Assembly: GCA_030065985.1 (NCBI GenBank)
Contig: JASJCM010000016.1
Span: forward strand, 1-36,692
Direction: 5' to 3'
Source of the DNA: Woeseiaceae bacterium
Lineage (GTDB): Bacteria > Pseudomonadota > Gammaproteobacteria > Steroidobacterales > Woeseiaceae
DNA: 36,692 nt
Shown one piece after another: positions 26,613-34,406 of the stretch (position 1 is its first letter; each line of letters opens with the position of its first letter). Made by a program: the position numbers and the translations under genes. The notes under the pieces were generated by a model. That model did no database searches and had not been told where the DNA came from. It was given only the letters and a program-made list of their open reading frames with translations.

Positions 26613-28490
26613 CTACCCTCCCTGCGCCGCCGGCAACAGCACATGAAACTCTGCGCCCTTTCCGAGACCCTTACTCTCGGCGCGTATGCGGCCTCCCATA
26701 CCGGCCACGGCATTGGCGCACCAGTGCAGTCCTAGTCCGGTGGTTTCGCCTTCTGTCTTCGACGTGAAGCCGCGCTGGAATATACGATCGCCAGTCTCTT
26801 CGTCGAAGCCCGCGCCGTTATCACGAATGGTCAGGCACACCATGTCCGTGTCCTCCAGCATTGCCGAACCCACTTCGAAGTGAATCTGTCCGTCCGGTTC
26901 CTGGCGACGCTGTATCGATTCATAGGCGTTCAGTATCAGGTTGGATAGAACCTGCAGCAGACCGATGCGATGTGCTTCAACCATGTAGCTCCCCAGGGTC
27001 GACGGCATTTCGACATCAACCCTGGACTGCGCGTTCTTGGGAATAACATGAACCGCCTCACCAACAACGTCGTCCATCTTCAGATTTTCTGCAATCGGCA
27101 CGACATTGGCGTACTTCTCCTGGTCCGCGAGAATACCCTCGATCTGGCGCGCCTGGGCCGTCGCTATGCGCAAGTCCTCATCCGCGTCATCACCCATATC
27201 GGCAACGTGCTTGAATGAAGCGTCGATGTATTGCAGCAGTTTCAACTTGCGGTCGTCGGGGGTGCTGACATCGCCGAGCTGCTCGACGGCCTCTTCGACG
27301 CGCAATTTACCTGTCGCACGAAACGCCCTGCCAATGCGTTCGAGTCCGTTGATCATCGGTGTCATCGCGTTGCGGATGTTGTGCAGGACCTCGGCAGCCG
27401 TGTCCGCCTTACCGGCCTTGAACGACTGATCGAGCAGCGCCTGCCGCGCGTCATGGACCTCGCCGGTGAGGTCGTCGAACTGCCGCGCCAGCGCGCCGAT
27501 CTCGTCATTGCGGGTCCCGCCGAGCCGGCGCGACAGGTCGCCGCTTTCGCGTATACCGTGCATATGTTGAGCCAGGGTCTCAATGGGACGCAGGATCATG
27601 ACGTGCAGTGTCGCCCAGACGAATATGGTCACGAGAGCACCGGACAGAGCTAGAAACAACAGGGCGACACCTACGGTTTGCCCGCCCAGCAACGAGGTTT
27701 CCCGCGGCGTCCTGCTGTGCAAATTAAGGTAGGGGCGTCCGACGATGTCGTACATGACCTTAAGGCCGGCAATGCCGTCCCTTCCAAGCTCAAATTGAGT
27801 ATCTGGGACAGTCGACATCGGAGCTTCCGTGCCGTGACCGGTGTCGAAACTCCAGAACATATCGACCTCAGTGCGTGCCCGCATCCTGGAGAGACGCTGG
27901 TCATCGAGGAACTGGCCCATGATCAAGGCGCCCTGGCTGGATCCGGATTCATCGGATTTCAGGATCGGCAGGGAACTCACTATGGCCGGGCCGTTGGCAG
28001 TATCGACGATACCGGTAGTGTCGCTGGCTGGTTCATCATGCAAGGTAAGCGCGTTCGCGACCGGGTCTCCCGCAGTGAAGATCCCCAGCACAGCTGCCTC
28101 CGCGAACTCATCCCCGAGACGTGCCTGGCTCCACATCTGCTGGCCGTCCAGCGCGTAGATCGCCATGAAGCCCAAGTCAAGAGTCGCGAGTGTAGGCCCA
28201 TCCAGATTGGAGCGCTGGAAACCGGGATACTCCCCACGCACATACCTGTAGATATCGTCCCAGTACGCCCAGTCGGACGCGACCGTATGGAGATTCTCGA
28301 GATCGCTCTGCAACGCCATCTCCGCACGCTTCAGGTCCGACTGCGCTGTCTTGAGTTCGAGCTCTTCGAAAGCTGGTGTGATTAAGAGGTCCAGCACGAG
28401 CCAGCTGGCGATGATGAACACAGCAATCAGGGCAGCGAGCGTCAGCGACACCTTGCTCTGGAGAGCCAGTGCTGGACGCTGTTTTGACAT
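26613..28490 (-). CDS. CHASE4-domain sensor histidine kinase
   Basis: A 625-residue membrane kinase. One helix (LAALIAVFIIASWLVLDLL) precedes a periplasmic CHASE4 domain with the signature ASDWAYWDDIYRYV. A second helix (VGVALLFLALSGALVTIFVW), a HAMP segment (ILRPIETLAQHMHG), a phospho-acceptor helix with His in EVLHNIRNAMTPMING, and an ATPase domain (NLILNAYESI, DNGAGFDEE, TTGLGLHWC) follow. The HNIRN form of the H-box is atypical. The ATG at 28490 was chosen over a GTG at 28568. It is the first gene of a three-gene operon with two receivers. The ligand is unknown. Confidence 0.92.
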   Translation of the reverse strand: MSKQRPALALQSKVSLTLAALIAVFIIASWLVLDLLITPAFEELELKTAQSDLKRAEMALQSDLENLHTVASDWAYWDDIYRYVRGEYPGFQRSNLDGPTLATLDLGFMAIYALDGQQMWSQARLGDEFAEAAVLGIFTAGDPVANALTLHDEPASDTTGIVDTANGPAIVSSLPILKSDESGSSQGALIMGQFLDDQRLSRMRARTEVDMFWSFDTGHGTEAPMSTVPDTQFELGRDGIAGLKVMYDIVGRPYLNLHSRTPRETSLLGGQTVGVALLFLALSGALVTIFVWATLHVMILRPIETLAQHMHGIRESGDLSRRLGGTRNDEIGALARQFDDLTGEVHDARQALLDQSFKAGKADTAAEVLHNIRNAMTPMINGLERIGRAFRATGKLRVEEAVEQLGDVSTPDDRKLKLLQYIDASFKHVADMGDDADEDLRIATAQARQIEGILADQEKYANVVPIAENLKMDDVVGEAVHVIPKNAQSRVDVEMPSTLGSYMVEAHRIGLLQVLSNLILNAYESIQRRQEPDGQIHFEVGSAMLEDTDMVCLTIRDNGAGFDEETGDRIFQRGFTSKTEGETTGLGLHWCANAVAGMGGRIRAESKGLGKGAEFHVLLPAAQGG

Positions 28491-28655
28491 AACCTGGCCC
28501 GCCGTTGATGTGGAATTTGACAATAAGGCCAACAGTTTACGGACGTGGCCGCCCGTCAGCCGTGACACAGCGCATATTTGGCAAATGATCCACTTCAGGG
28601 TAGTGTGATACGGCGCACTGCCCGCAGGGGTTTTGGGCGGTATCGTGGCCGAACC

Positions 28656-30080
28656 ATGGGCAATGATCGTCGAATCCCTGCAATGAGGGCGGGCTGGTTG
28701 GCGGTGTCGCTGCTGTGCGCGACACTGAGTCCGACCGTGCGCGCGTTCGAGGTGGAGATGGCGCCCGTGGCGCTCAACGACACGTTCTCGATACCTTCCT
28801 GGACGACGGTCACTTTTCTGGAGCCTTTCGACGTCAGGCCGATTGTCTTCGTGCTCCCAACCAACCAGGGCGGCGACCCCTCGACCATCCGCGTGCGCAA
28901 CGTGACCACCACAGGCTTCGAAGTCCTGCAGGTCGAGCCGTCAGGCAACGATGGTCCGCACGTCGCCATGACGACGGCTTACCTCGCGATCGAACCAGGT
29001 AACCATGTGCTCCCGAACGGCACGCGCATCGTTGCGCTGGAGCATACGACGGCGACGTTCGCGAACCGTTTTCTTGGCGTGTCCTGGGACGTGGTTCCGT
29101 TTCCGGCTGCCTTCCCGGCAACGCCTGCTGTCGTCGCGCAGATCCAGACAGCGGCAAGTGAAAGCCAGTCCCCGCCGAGTACGCCGTCTGCGCCATTCAT
29201 GGACGTCAGCTTGCAGAATCTCGGACCGGCATCGGTGCAGATCACGTTGGAGCGCGCCGAGTCGGTTGCGGGCACGGTCGTGCCTGAGCGTATTGGGATT
29301 GTTGCTATCGAGGACGCTACGAATACCTCGTTCATCGACGGTTTCGGCACAGCCGTGCAGCTTCAGTCGATCGCAACACCCGACAATATCCAGGGCTGGT
29401 CGAACGGCTGTTACACGAATGCCTACCCGGTGCCATTCGCGGCAATCCCGCTGGCGGTTGCGTCGGTTAACTCGCGCGATGGCAACAACGGCGGCTGGAT
29501 ACGGCGCTGCAGTGAATCCTCGTCGACCCTGGGACTGACGGTCGATGAAGATACCGACAACGACTCGGAGCGAAATCACACGACCGAATCCGCCGGCGTT
29601 ATAGCAGCATCTACAGCCTTTCATGCCAACTTCGATGTCGACCTGGCAATCGCGAAGACCGTGACGACAACCTGGGACCCGGTGAATGGCGGCAGCGGTC
29701 CCTACTCGATCCCGGACGCAACGGTTGAGTACACCATTGCCGTGGAGAACCGCGGATCTCTCTCACCGGACACCAACTCGCTGACCGTCACTGATGACGT
29801 GCCACCGGATCTGAGCTTGTGTGTTACGGCCAGCTGTCTTGCGGGGGCGCCGATCGTGCTCGATGTATCGAACTCGCCAGTGCCTCCCGGCATCGCACTG
29901 GGCTCTATCGAGTACTCCGATGACAACGGCGTATCCTTCGGTTACGCACCGAACCCGGACACGGCGGGCTACGATCCGAACATCAATGCCATCCGCGTAA
30001 CCATGAACGGCGCATTTGGTTCGATAAGCACATCGGGGCCGCCGTCTTTCGAGCTGATCCTGGGGGCAAAAATCCAGTAG
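28656..30080 (+). CDS. Secreted H-type-lectin-like protein with DUF11 domain
   Basis: About 474 residues, exported. The signal peptide is around MRAGWLAVSLLCATLSPTVR. The N-terminal half has two units that look like H-type lectin domains (FDVRPIVFVLPTNQGGDPST, FEVLQVEPSGNDGP and YLAIEPGNHVLPNGTRIVAL). The C-terminal third is a DUF11-type repeat (VDLAIAKTVTTTWDPVNGG, VEYTIAVENRGSLSPDTNSL and TVTDDVPPDLSLCV). No sorting or anchor motif is visible. It may be surface-bound or released, with adhesive or glycan-binding function. The start could be 28656 or 28683; neither has a strong ribosome-binding site. Glycan-modifying genes follow. Confidence 0.7.
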   Translation: MGNDRRIPAMRAGWLAVSLLCATLSPTVRAFEVEMAPVALNDTFSIPSWTTVTFLEPFDVRPIVFVLPTNQGGDPSTIRVRNVTTTGFEVLQVEPSGNDGPHVAMTTAYLAIEPGNHVLPNGTRIVALEHTTATFANRFLGVSWDVVPFPAAFPATPAVVAQIQTAASESQSPPSTPSAPFMDVSLQNLGPASVQITLERAESVAGTVVPERIGIVAIEDATNTSFIDGFGTAVQLQSIATPDNIQGWSNGCYTNAYPVPFAAIPLAVASVNSRDGNNGGWIRRCSESSSTLGLTVDEDTDNDSERNHTTESAGVIAASTAFHANFDVDLAIAKTVTTTWDPVNGGSGPYSIPDATVEYTIAVENRGSLSPDTNSLTVTDDVPPDLSLCVTASCLAGAPIVLDVSNSPVPPGIALGSIEYSDDNGVSFGYAPNPDTAGYDPNINAIRVTMNGAFGSISTSGPPSFELILGAKIQ

Positions 30081-30128
30081 CTGTGGTACCTTACGCGGCG
30101 ATTCCATCGCGCCCTGACGGGTACCCGA

Positions 30129-30827
30129 ATGCCGCTATTCAAACGCACGCTGAGCGAATTTATTTTCCGTCGCTTCATGCTCAAGCACTACGCCTCCAAC
30201 CTCCTGGTCGACATGAACCTCGAGGCAAAGCGCGACACCCTCGACTACATCAAGGCGAACATGCCGGATGCACCGTGGTTCGAAAAACACCCGGCGCTCG
30301 TCAGGCACACGCTCGACCAGGTCGATAAGGAAGGCCTGTACCTCGAGTTCGGCGTCGGTCGGGGTAAATCAATGCGCTGGATTGCTGAAAAAGTCGACGC
30401 CACCGTGCACGGCTTTGATTCGTTCGAAGGCATCCAGGAACACTGGAACGGCAACCCGATCGGCGCGTTCGCCCAGAGCAAACGCCCCAAAGTGCCCGAT
30501 AATGTGCTGTTCCATGTTGGCTACTTCGATGCGACGTTGCCGGGATTCCTCGAAACCTACGAGGAGCCGGTCGCATTCCTGCACGTCGACTGCGATCTCT
30601 ACTCGTCCACGGTCACGATCTTCGACGGCCTCGGTCCGCGGCTGCAGCCGGGCGCCATCGTTTTGTTCGACGAGTACTACAACTTCTATCGCTGGCAGGA
30701 ACACGAATTCAAGGCGTTCCAGGAATACGTCGAACGCACTGGCGTCAAGTACGAGTACATCGCGTTCTCGGTAACCGGACAGCAGGCCGCCGTTCGCATT
30801 CTCGAGAACCCAGAATACGCGGGCTGA
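30129..30827 (+). CDS. TylF-like class I SAM-dependent methyltransferase
   Basis: A 232-residue methyltransferase. The SAM-binding glycine motif is in YLEFGVGRGKSMRWIA. An acidic motif follows in HGFDSFEGI, and metal- or substrate-site residues are suggested by AFLHVDCDLYSST and VLFDEYYNFYRW. This layout matches the TylF/MycF family, which methylates sugar hydroxyls. The next gene, a glycosyltransferase, starts five bases after the stop, so the pair likely works on the same glycan or glycolipid. The exact acceptor is unknown. Confidence 0.87.
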   Translation: MPLFKRTLSEFIFRRFMLKHYASNLLVDMNLEAKRDTLDYIKANMPDAPWFEKHPALVRHTLDQVDKEGLYLEFGVGRGKSMRWIAEKVDATVHGFDSFEGIQEHWNGNPIGAFAQSKRPKVPDNVLFHVGYFDATLPGFLETYEEPVAFLHVDCDLYSSTVTIFDGLGPRLQPGAIVLFDEYYNFYRWQEHEFKAFQEYVERTGVKYEYIAFSVTGQQAAVRILENPEYAG

Positions 30828-30831
30828 ACGC

Positions 30832-31920
30832 GTGGCAATTCGCTCGCTCTGCATAACCGAGGATGCTGACAGGCCGTCCGTGGCCACCTTTATCGGTATG
30901 CACAATGCCGGCATCGAGGTAACGGTCGTCTGCCCCGAAGACCACCCGAACAACCAGGTTTTGCGCGACGCGGGCGTCCCAACGATCGACATTCGCCTGC
31001 CGACGAATTTCAACAAACCAGGCATCGCTGAGCTGCGCGAGGAACTGGTGCGCGGCAAGTACCACATCATGCACACGTACAACAACAAGGCCGTTAGCAA
31101 CGGCCTGCGCGCGTGCAAGGGCCTGCCCGTCAAGGTCGTGTGCTACCGCGGTATCGTCGGCGCCGTCGGGTTCCTCGACCCGATGTCGTGGATGCGCTAC
31201 CTGAATCCGCGCATCGATCGCATCATCTGCGTCGCCGATGCTATTCGCCGGCACTTCCTGCAGATGCAGCCAGCTTTCCTGCGCATGCCTGAGGAGCGCC
31301 CGGTCACGATCCACAAAGGCCATAGACTCGAGTGGTATACGGCGGTACCTGCCGACCTGACAGAACTCGGTATTCCGAAGGGCGCCTTCGTCGTCGGATG
31401 CACCGCTAACTACCGCCCTCGCAAGGGCATTGAATATCTCGTCGAGGCGATGGGTGCACTGCCGGATGACGTCCATTTGCTGCTGGTCGGCCACATGGAT
31501 GCGCCGAAACTCACCAAGTGCATCGACGCCAGTCCGGCGCGCGACCGCATCCACCGCACAGGCTATGTGACGAACGCACCCGAAATCAGTGCGGCCTGCG
31601 ACGCTTTCTGCATGCCCTCGACCAAACGCGAGGGCCTCGCGCGCGCCATTATCGAAGCAATGGTCTATCGGGTGCCGCCCGTCGTGACCAATGCGGGTGG
31701 CAGTCCGGAACTCGTCGTCGATGGCCAATGCGGCTTCGTCGTGCCGCCGCGGGATGCCGGGGCAATTGCAGAAGCCATCACTCGACTGCACGGCGATGCG
31801 GACCTGCGGAATCGCATGGGCGACGCTGCCAGGCAGCGCATCGCCACCGACTTTCGCAACGAAGATACCGTCACCAAGACCATCGCGCTGTACCGGGAAC
31901 TCGTTCCAGACCCGTCGTAA
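30832..31920 (+). CDS. Glycosyltransferase family 4 (GT-B fold)
   Basis: A 362-residue retaining glycosyltransferase. The N-terminal acceptor half has GMHNAGIEVTVVCPEDHP. The C-terminal donor half has CTANYRPRKGIEYLVEAM, LLLVGHMD and the family signature in MPSTKREGLARAIIEAMVYR followed by VVTNAGGSPELVVDG, including the EX7E glutamates. Translation starts at a GTG at 30832, five bases after the methyltransferase stop. The donor sugar cannot be read from sequence. It is probably cytosolic or membrane-associated, in surface polysaccharide or glycolipid assembly. Confidence 0.9.
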   Translation: MAIRSLCITEDADRPSVATFIGMHNAGIEVTVVCPEDHPNNQVLRDAGVPTIDIRLPTNFNKPGIAELREELVRGKYHIMHTYNNKAVSNGLRACKGLPVKVVCYRGIVGAVGFLDPMSWMRYLNPRIDRIICVADAIRRHFLQMQPAFLRMPEERPVTIHKGHRLEWYTAVPADLTELGIPKGAFVVGCTANYRPRKGIEYLVEAMGALPDDVHLLLVGHMDAPKLTKCIDASPARDRIHRTGYVTNAPEISAACDAFCMPSTKREGLARAIIEAMVYRVPPVVTNAGGSPELVVDGQCGFVVPPRDAGAIAEAITRLHGDADLRNRMGDAARQRIATDFRNEDTVTKTIALYRELVPDPS

Positions 31921-31959
31921 TCAGGCATACTGTCATGGGGAACATGGGGGGATTCGACC

Positions 31960-32793
31960 ATGACTGACAAGATCGGAGTCAACCGCGATGAACTGCCCTT
32001 CATCGCGCCCTGCCGCAGGTTGTCACCCTGGGCGCCGTTCCGGTGGTTGCGTCTCGGTGTCAGAGACCTCATGCAGGCACCGCATCACAGCCTGGCGTAC
32101 GGTCTGACCGTAGCGCTCCTGATCGGCACCGTCAGTCTCCTTGCATGGTTCAAGGGCAGCCAGTGGATCATGTATGCCATGCTTGGCGGATTCGTGTTCC
32201 TCGCACCGCTAACTTGCATCGGTCTGTACGCCATCAGCGCGCAGCTCGAGCGCGGCGAAGAGGTACAGATGATTCGCAGTGCGCGGGCAGCGTGGAAACG
32301 CCACTTCGGCAACGAAATGATTTTTGCGCTCGCCCTGCTGGTGATCTTTCTCGTCTGGGCCCGCGCCGCCATCATGGTCAGCGTCTTCTTCCCGACCGAA
32401 GGCCAGCCGACCATTCAGGACTGGATCTTCTATCTCGGCTTTGGTTCTGCCATCGGCGCCGTGTTTGCGGCCGTGACATTTTCGGCAAGCGCGTTCTCGC
32501 TGCCCATGATCATGCATCGCGATGTCGACAGCATCACGGCCATCGTCACGTCGGTGAATGCGGTTTTGCGCAACAAGCTGGCGATGATTGTGTGGTTGAC
32601 GATTGTCGTAGCGTCGCTACTGATCGGAGTAGTGACGGCCTTTGTCGGCCTAATCGTAATTGTGCCGGTGATTGGGCACGCGGCATGGCACGGCTATCTA
32701 GAGACGATAGACGCGGACGAGTTCCCTCGTCATGAAGTCGGTATTACCGCGGTGCCGCGCCCGGCCCTGACTCCGGGCGACGCCGCTGACTAG
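31960..32793 (+). CDS. DUF2189 integral membrane protein
   Basis: A 277-residue inner-membrane protein with about six hydrophobic helices. The N-terminal WLRLGVRDLMQAPHHSLAYG and the FLAPLTCIGLYAISAQLERG segment are characteristic of DUF2189, a family of unknown function in proteobacteria. It follows the glycosyltransferase by 39 bases and may be in the same transcript. Its stop shares the bases CTAG with the converging lipoprotein gene. Confidence 0.88.
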   Translation: MTDKIGVNRDELPFIAPCRRLSPWAPFRWLRLGVRDLMQAPHHSLAYGLTVALLIGTVSLLAWFKGSQWIMYAMLGGFVFLAPLTCIGLYAISAQLERGEEVQMIRSARAAWKRHFGNEMIFALALLVIFLVWARAAIMVSVFFPTEGQPTIQDWIFYLGFGSAIGAVFAAVTFSASAFSLPMIMHRDVDSITAIVTSVNAVLRNKLAMIVWLTIVVASLLIGVVTAFVGLIVIVPVIGHAAWHGYLETIDADEFPRHEVGITAVPRPALTPGDAAD

Positions 32794-33053
32794 AATATAA
32801 AGACGTCCTGAAACTCGTCACGGGCGACACACCCGCACTGGTTTCCGGAAGCGCGCTTGACGCAAACCCGCACGCGCCCAACTGAACACTGCTTCGCCAT
32901 GCGTGCCTCGCGTCGCGCGATCGCGCGCTCGCGTTTCTTCACTTCGCTCCAGTCACCGCTTTCGAGTGCGGCGAATTCCAGCTCCTCCAGGGTCGGTGCA
33001 GTAGTGCAACCGGCCAAGACGAGGAACAGCGATACAACAAACAATTTTTTCAT
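32790..33053 (-). CDS. Small lipoprotein, cysteine-rich C-terminus
   Basis: An 87-residue lipoprotein. The start MKKLFVVSLFLVLAGCTTAP holds a lipobox (LAGC), with the lipidated Cys at residue 16. The middle is helical and charged (EVKKRERAIARREARMAKQ). The end has four cysteines (CSVGRVRVCVKRASGNQCGC) that could form two disulfides. No family is recognised. Thr follows the lipidated Cys, so outer-membrane retention is likely under the +2 rule. Confidence 0.75.
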   Translation of the reverse strand: MKKLFVVSLFLVLAGCTTAPTLEELEFAALESGDWSEVKKRERAIARREARMAKQCSVGRVRVCVKRASGNQCGCVARDEFQDVFIF

Positions 33054-33226
33054 CGGTCGTCCCTCCGTAACTCCTGTTACTGACGACCTTGTTGTAACGA
33101 GCGATGCGCGCGCGGACGCGAACTCACCGCTCAGTTTTATGTTAAAGATTTGTTAGCGACGCGCGTTCGCGACTTTCCAACACGCTATGTTTGCGTTTGC
33201 CATGACCCGATTAGGGACGTGTTGCA

Positions 33227-33253
33227 TTTATACAACATTTTGATTTTTATACA
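33227..33253. repeat. Paired direct repeat TTTATACA
   Basis: Two identical TTTATACA octamers start at 33227 and 33246, 19 bases apart, in an AT-rich patch of the 232-base gap between the lipoprotein and glk. On the minus strand each contains TATAAA, so they may be alternative -10 boxes for the lipoprotein gene, or a tandem binding site. Confidence 0.4.
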
Positions 33254-33258
33254 GTTTT

Positions 33259-33274
33259 TGTGAACTTCGTCACA
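33259..33274. promoter_or_regulatory. CRP-type site with perfect half-sites
   Basis: TGTGA-N6-TCACA matches both conserved half-sites of the CRP/Vfr-type consensus exactly. It lies 12 bases beyond the glk stop and about 190-205 bases upstream of the lipoprotein start. It is next to a sugar-catabolic locus but sits on the 3' side of glk, so which gene it serves is unclear. Confidence 0.5.
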
Positions 33275-33285
33275 GTATCGGGCTA

Positions 33286-34266
33286 TTACGAGAGCGTGGC
33301 ACCGAGCTCCTGCGCGAGATACGACGCGCCGAGCAGGCCCGGCTGGTCGTGCGTGATCAGGTAAGTCGGCACGCGTTCGAGGATGTGGCTGTGCCGCCCC
33401 TTACCGTCGAATGCCGCGCGAAAGCGGCTTTCGGTGAGAGTGTCGGGGTAACGTTTGGCGATGCCTCCGCCGATATAGACCCCATCCCAGGCACCCATGG
33501 TCAGGGCGAGATCCCCGGCTACCTGGCCCATAATCTCGAAAAACACGGCAACGGCGTCGGCCGCAAGCGATGAGGAATCAGCAGCAGCCGCAAACACCTC
33601 GGAAGCGGACAGAGATTCCGCCTGCTCGCCACGGACGTCAATCAATGCCGAGTAAATGTTCTCGAGGCCGGACCCGGCGACGAGTCGCTCGGCCGAGACG
33701 CGCCGGAAACGCTTCCGCAGCGCCCGGAGTATGTCGATCTGCAGTTCGGATTCCGGGGCAAATGCCACGTGCCCGCCCTCGCCCGTGATCGGAATAAGAC
33801 GCTTGTCGCGACCGATCAGTCCTGCAACGCCCAGACCTGTGCCGGGCCCGAGCACGGCCACGTTGAAGTCGCGGCCACTCAGCCCTACGCCCTGCGTAAC
33901 GCCAATGACCGAGCGGTCCTCGGCCGCGAGGAATGGCAGCGAATAGGCGATGGCCTCGAAGTCGTTGAGCAAACGGACCGCGTCGACGTCGAATTCGGAC
34001 GCGATGTGCTCCGAAGAGATCGACCAGTGGTTGTTGGTCATGTTGATGCTGCCGTCGACGACCGGCCCCGCGGCAGCAAGGCACATCGCGTCAGCCGTGG
34101 TAGCGCCAAACTGCCCGAGTACGTACCGAATCGCTTCTTCCGATGTCTCGTAGTCCGCACACTTCAGCTCAATCAGGTCATGGAAGCCCGGATGTGCCTG
34201 ATTTGCCAACGCAAATCGCGCGTTCGTTCCACCGATGTCGCCTACGATCAGGCACTTGTCAGCCAT
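33286..34266 (-). CDS. glk: Glucokinase
   Basis: A 326-residue bacterial glucokinase (E. coli Glk is 321) that phosphorylates glucose with ATP to glucose 6-phosphate in the cytosol. The phosphate-binding loop is DIGGTNARFAL. The catalytic Asp is in RLLNDFEAIAYSLP, the ATP-site loop is GPGTGLGVAG, and the glucose-contacting motif is GEGGHVAFAP. CAAGGACC before the ATG at 34266 gives a good ribosome-binding site. It diverges from a LacI-type regulator and sits near a GH13 enzyme, fitting use of glucose released from malto-oligosaccharides. Confidence 0.95.
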   Translation of the reverse strand: MADKCLIVGDIGGTNARFALANQAHPGFHDLIELKCADYETSEEAIRYVLGQFGATTADAMCLAAAGPVVDGSINMTNNHWSISSEHIASEFDVDAVRLLNDFEAIAYSLPFLAAEDRSVIGVTQGVGLSGRDFNVAVLGPGTGLGVAGLIGRDKRLIPITGEGGHVAFAPESELQIDILRALRKRFRRVSAERLVAGSGLENIYSALIDVRGEQAESLSASEVFAAAADSSSLAADAVAVFFEIMGQVAGDLALTMGAWDGVYIGGGIAKRYPDTLTESRFRAAFDGKGRHSHILERVPTYLITHDQPGLLGASYLAQELGATLS

Positions 34267-34290
34267 GCTCGGTCCTTGTATTTGTACAGT

Positions 34291-34304
34291 GCGGGGGCCC
34301 CCGC
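34291..34304. promoter_or_regulatory. GC-rich palindrome in the glk/lacI divergent gap
   Basis: GCGGGGGCCCCCGC is a perfect 14-base palindrome 25 bases upstream of glk, followed by the smaller palindrome CTCGCGAG (34307-34314). Near the LacI-type start, GTATGCGTAC (34385-34394) is a near-palindrome. Any of these could be an operator for the divergent pair; none can be assigned. Confidence 0.35.
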
Positions 34305-34406
34305 CTCTCGCGAGCTTCGCATTTTATATCAAATAGTTAGGCGCATCCGGTCAGATTGTGATACACAGATGAAGCGGTTCATCAGTATGCGTACAGCTCT
34401 TTCACT

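Noticed and set aside
28576-28586. ATTTGGCAAAT palindrome as an operator for the kinase or lectin-like gene
   Set aside because: Only five-base AT-rich arms; symmetry does not extend outward, so chance is likely.
34385-34394. GTATGCGTAC as a LacI-type operator
   Set aside because: It has one mismatched pair and no second copy near the promoter, so it is noted only as a possibility.
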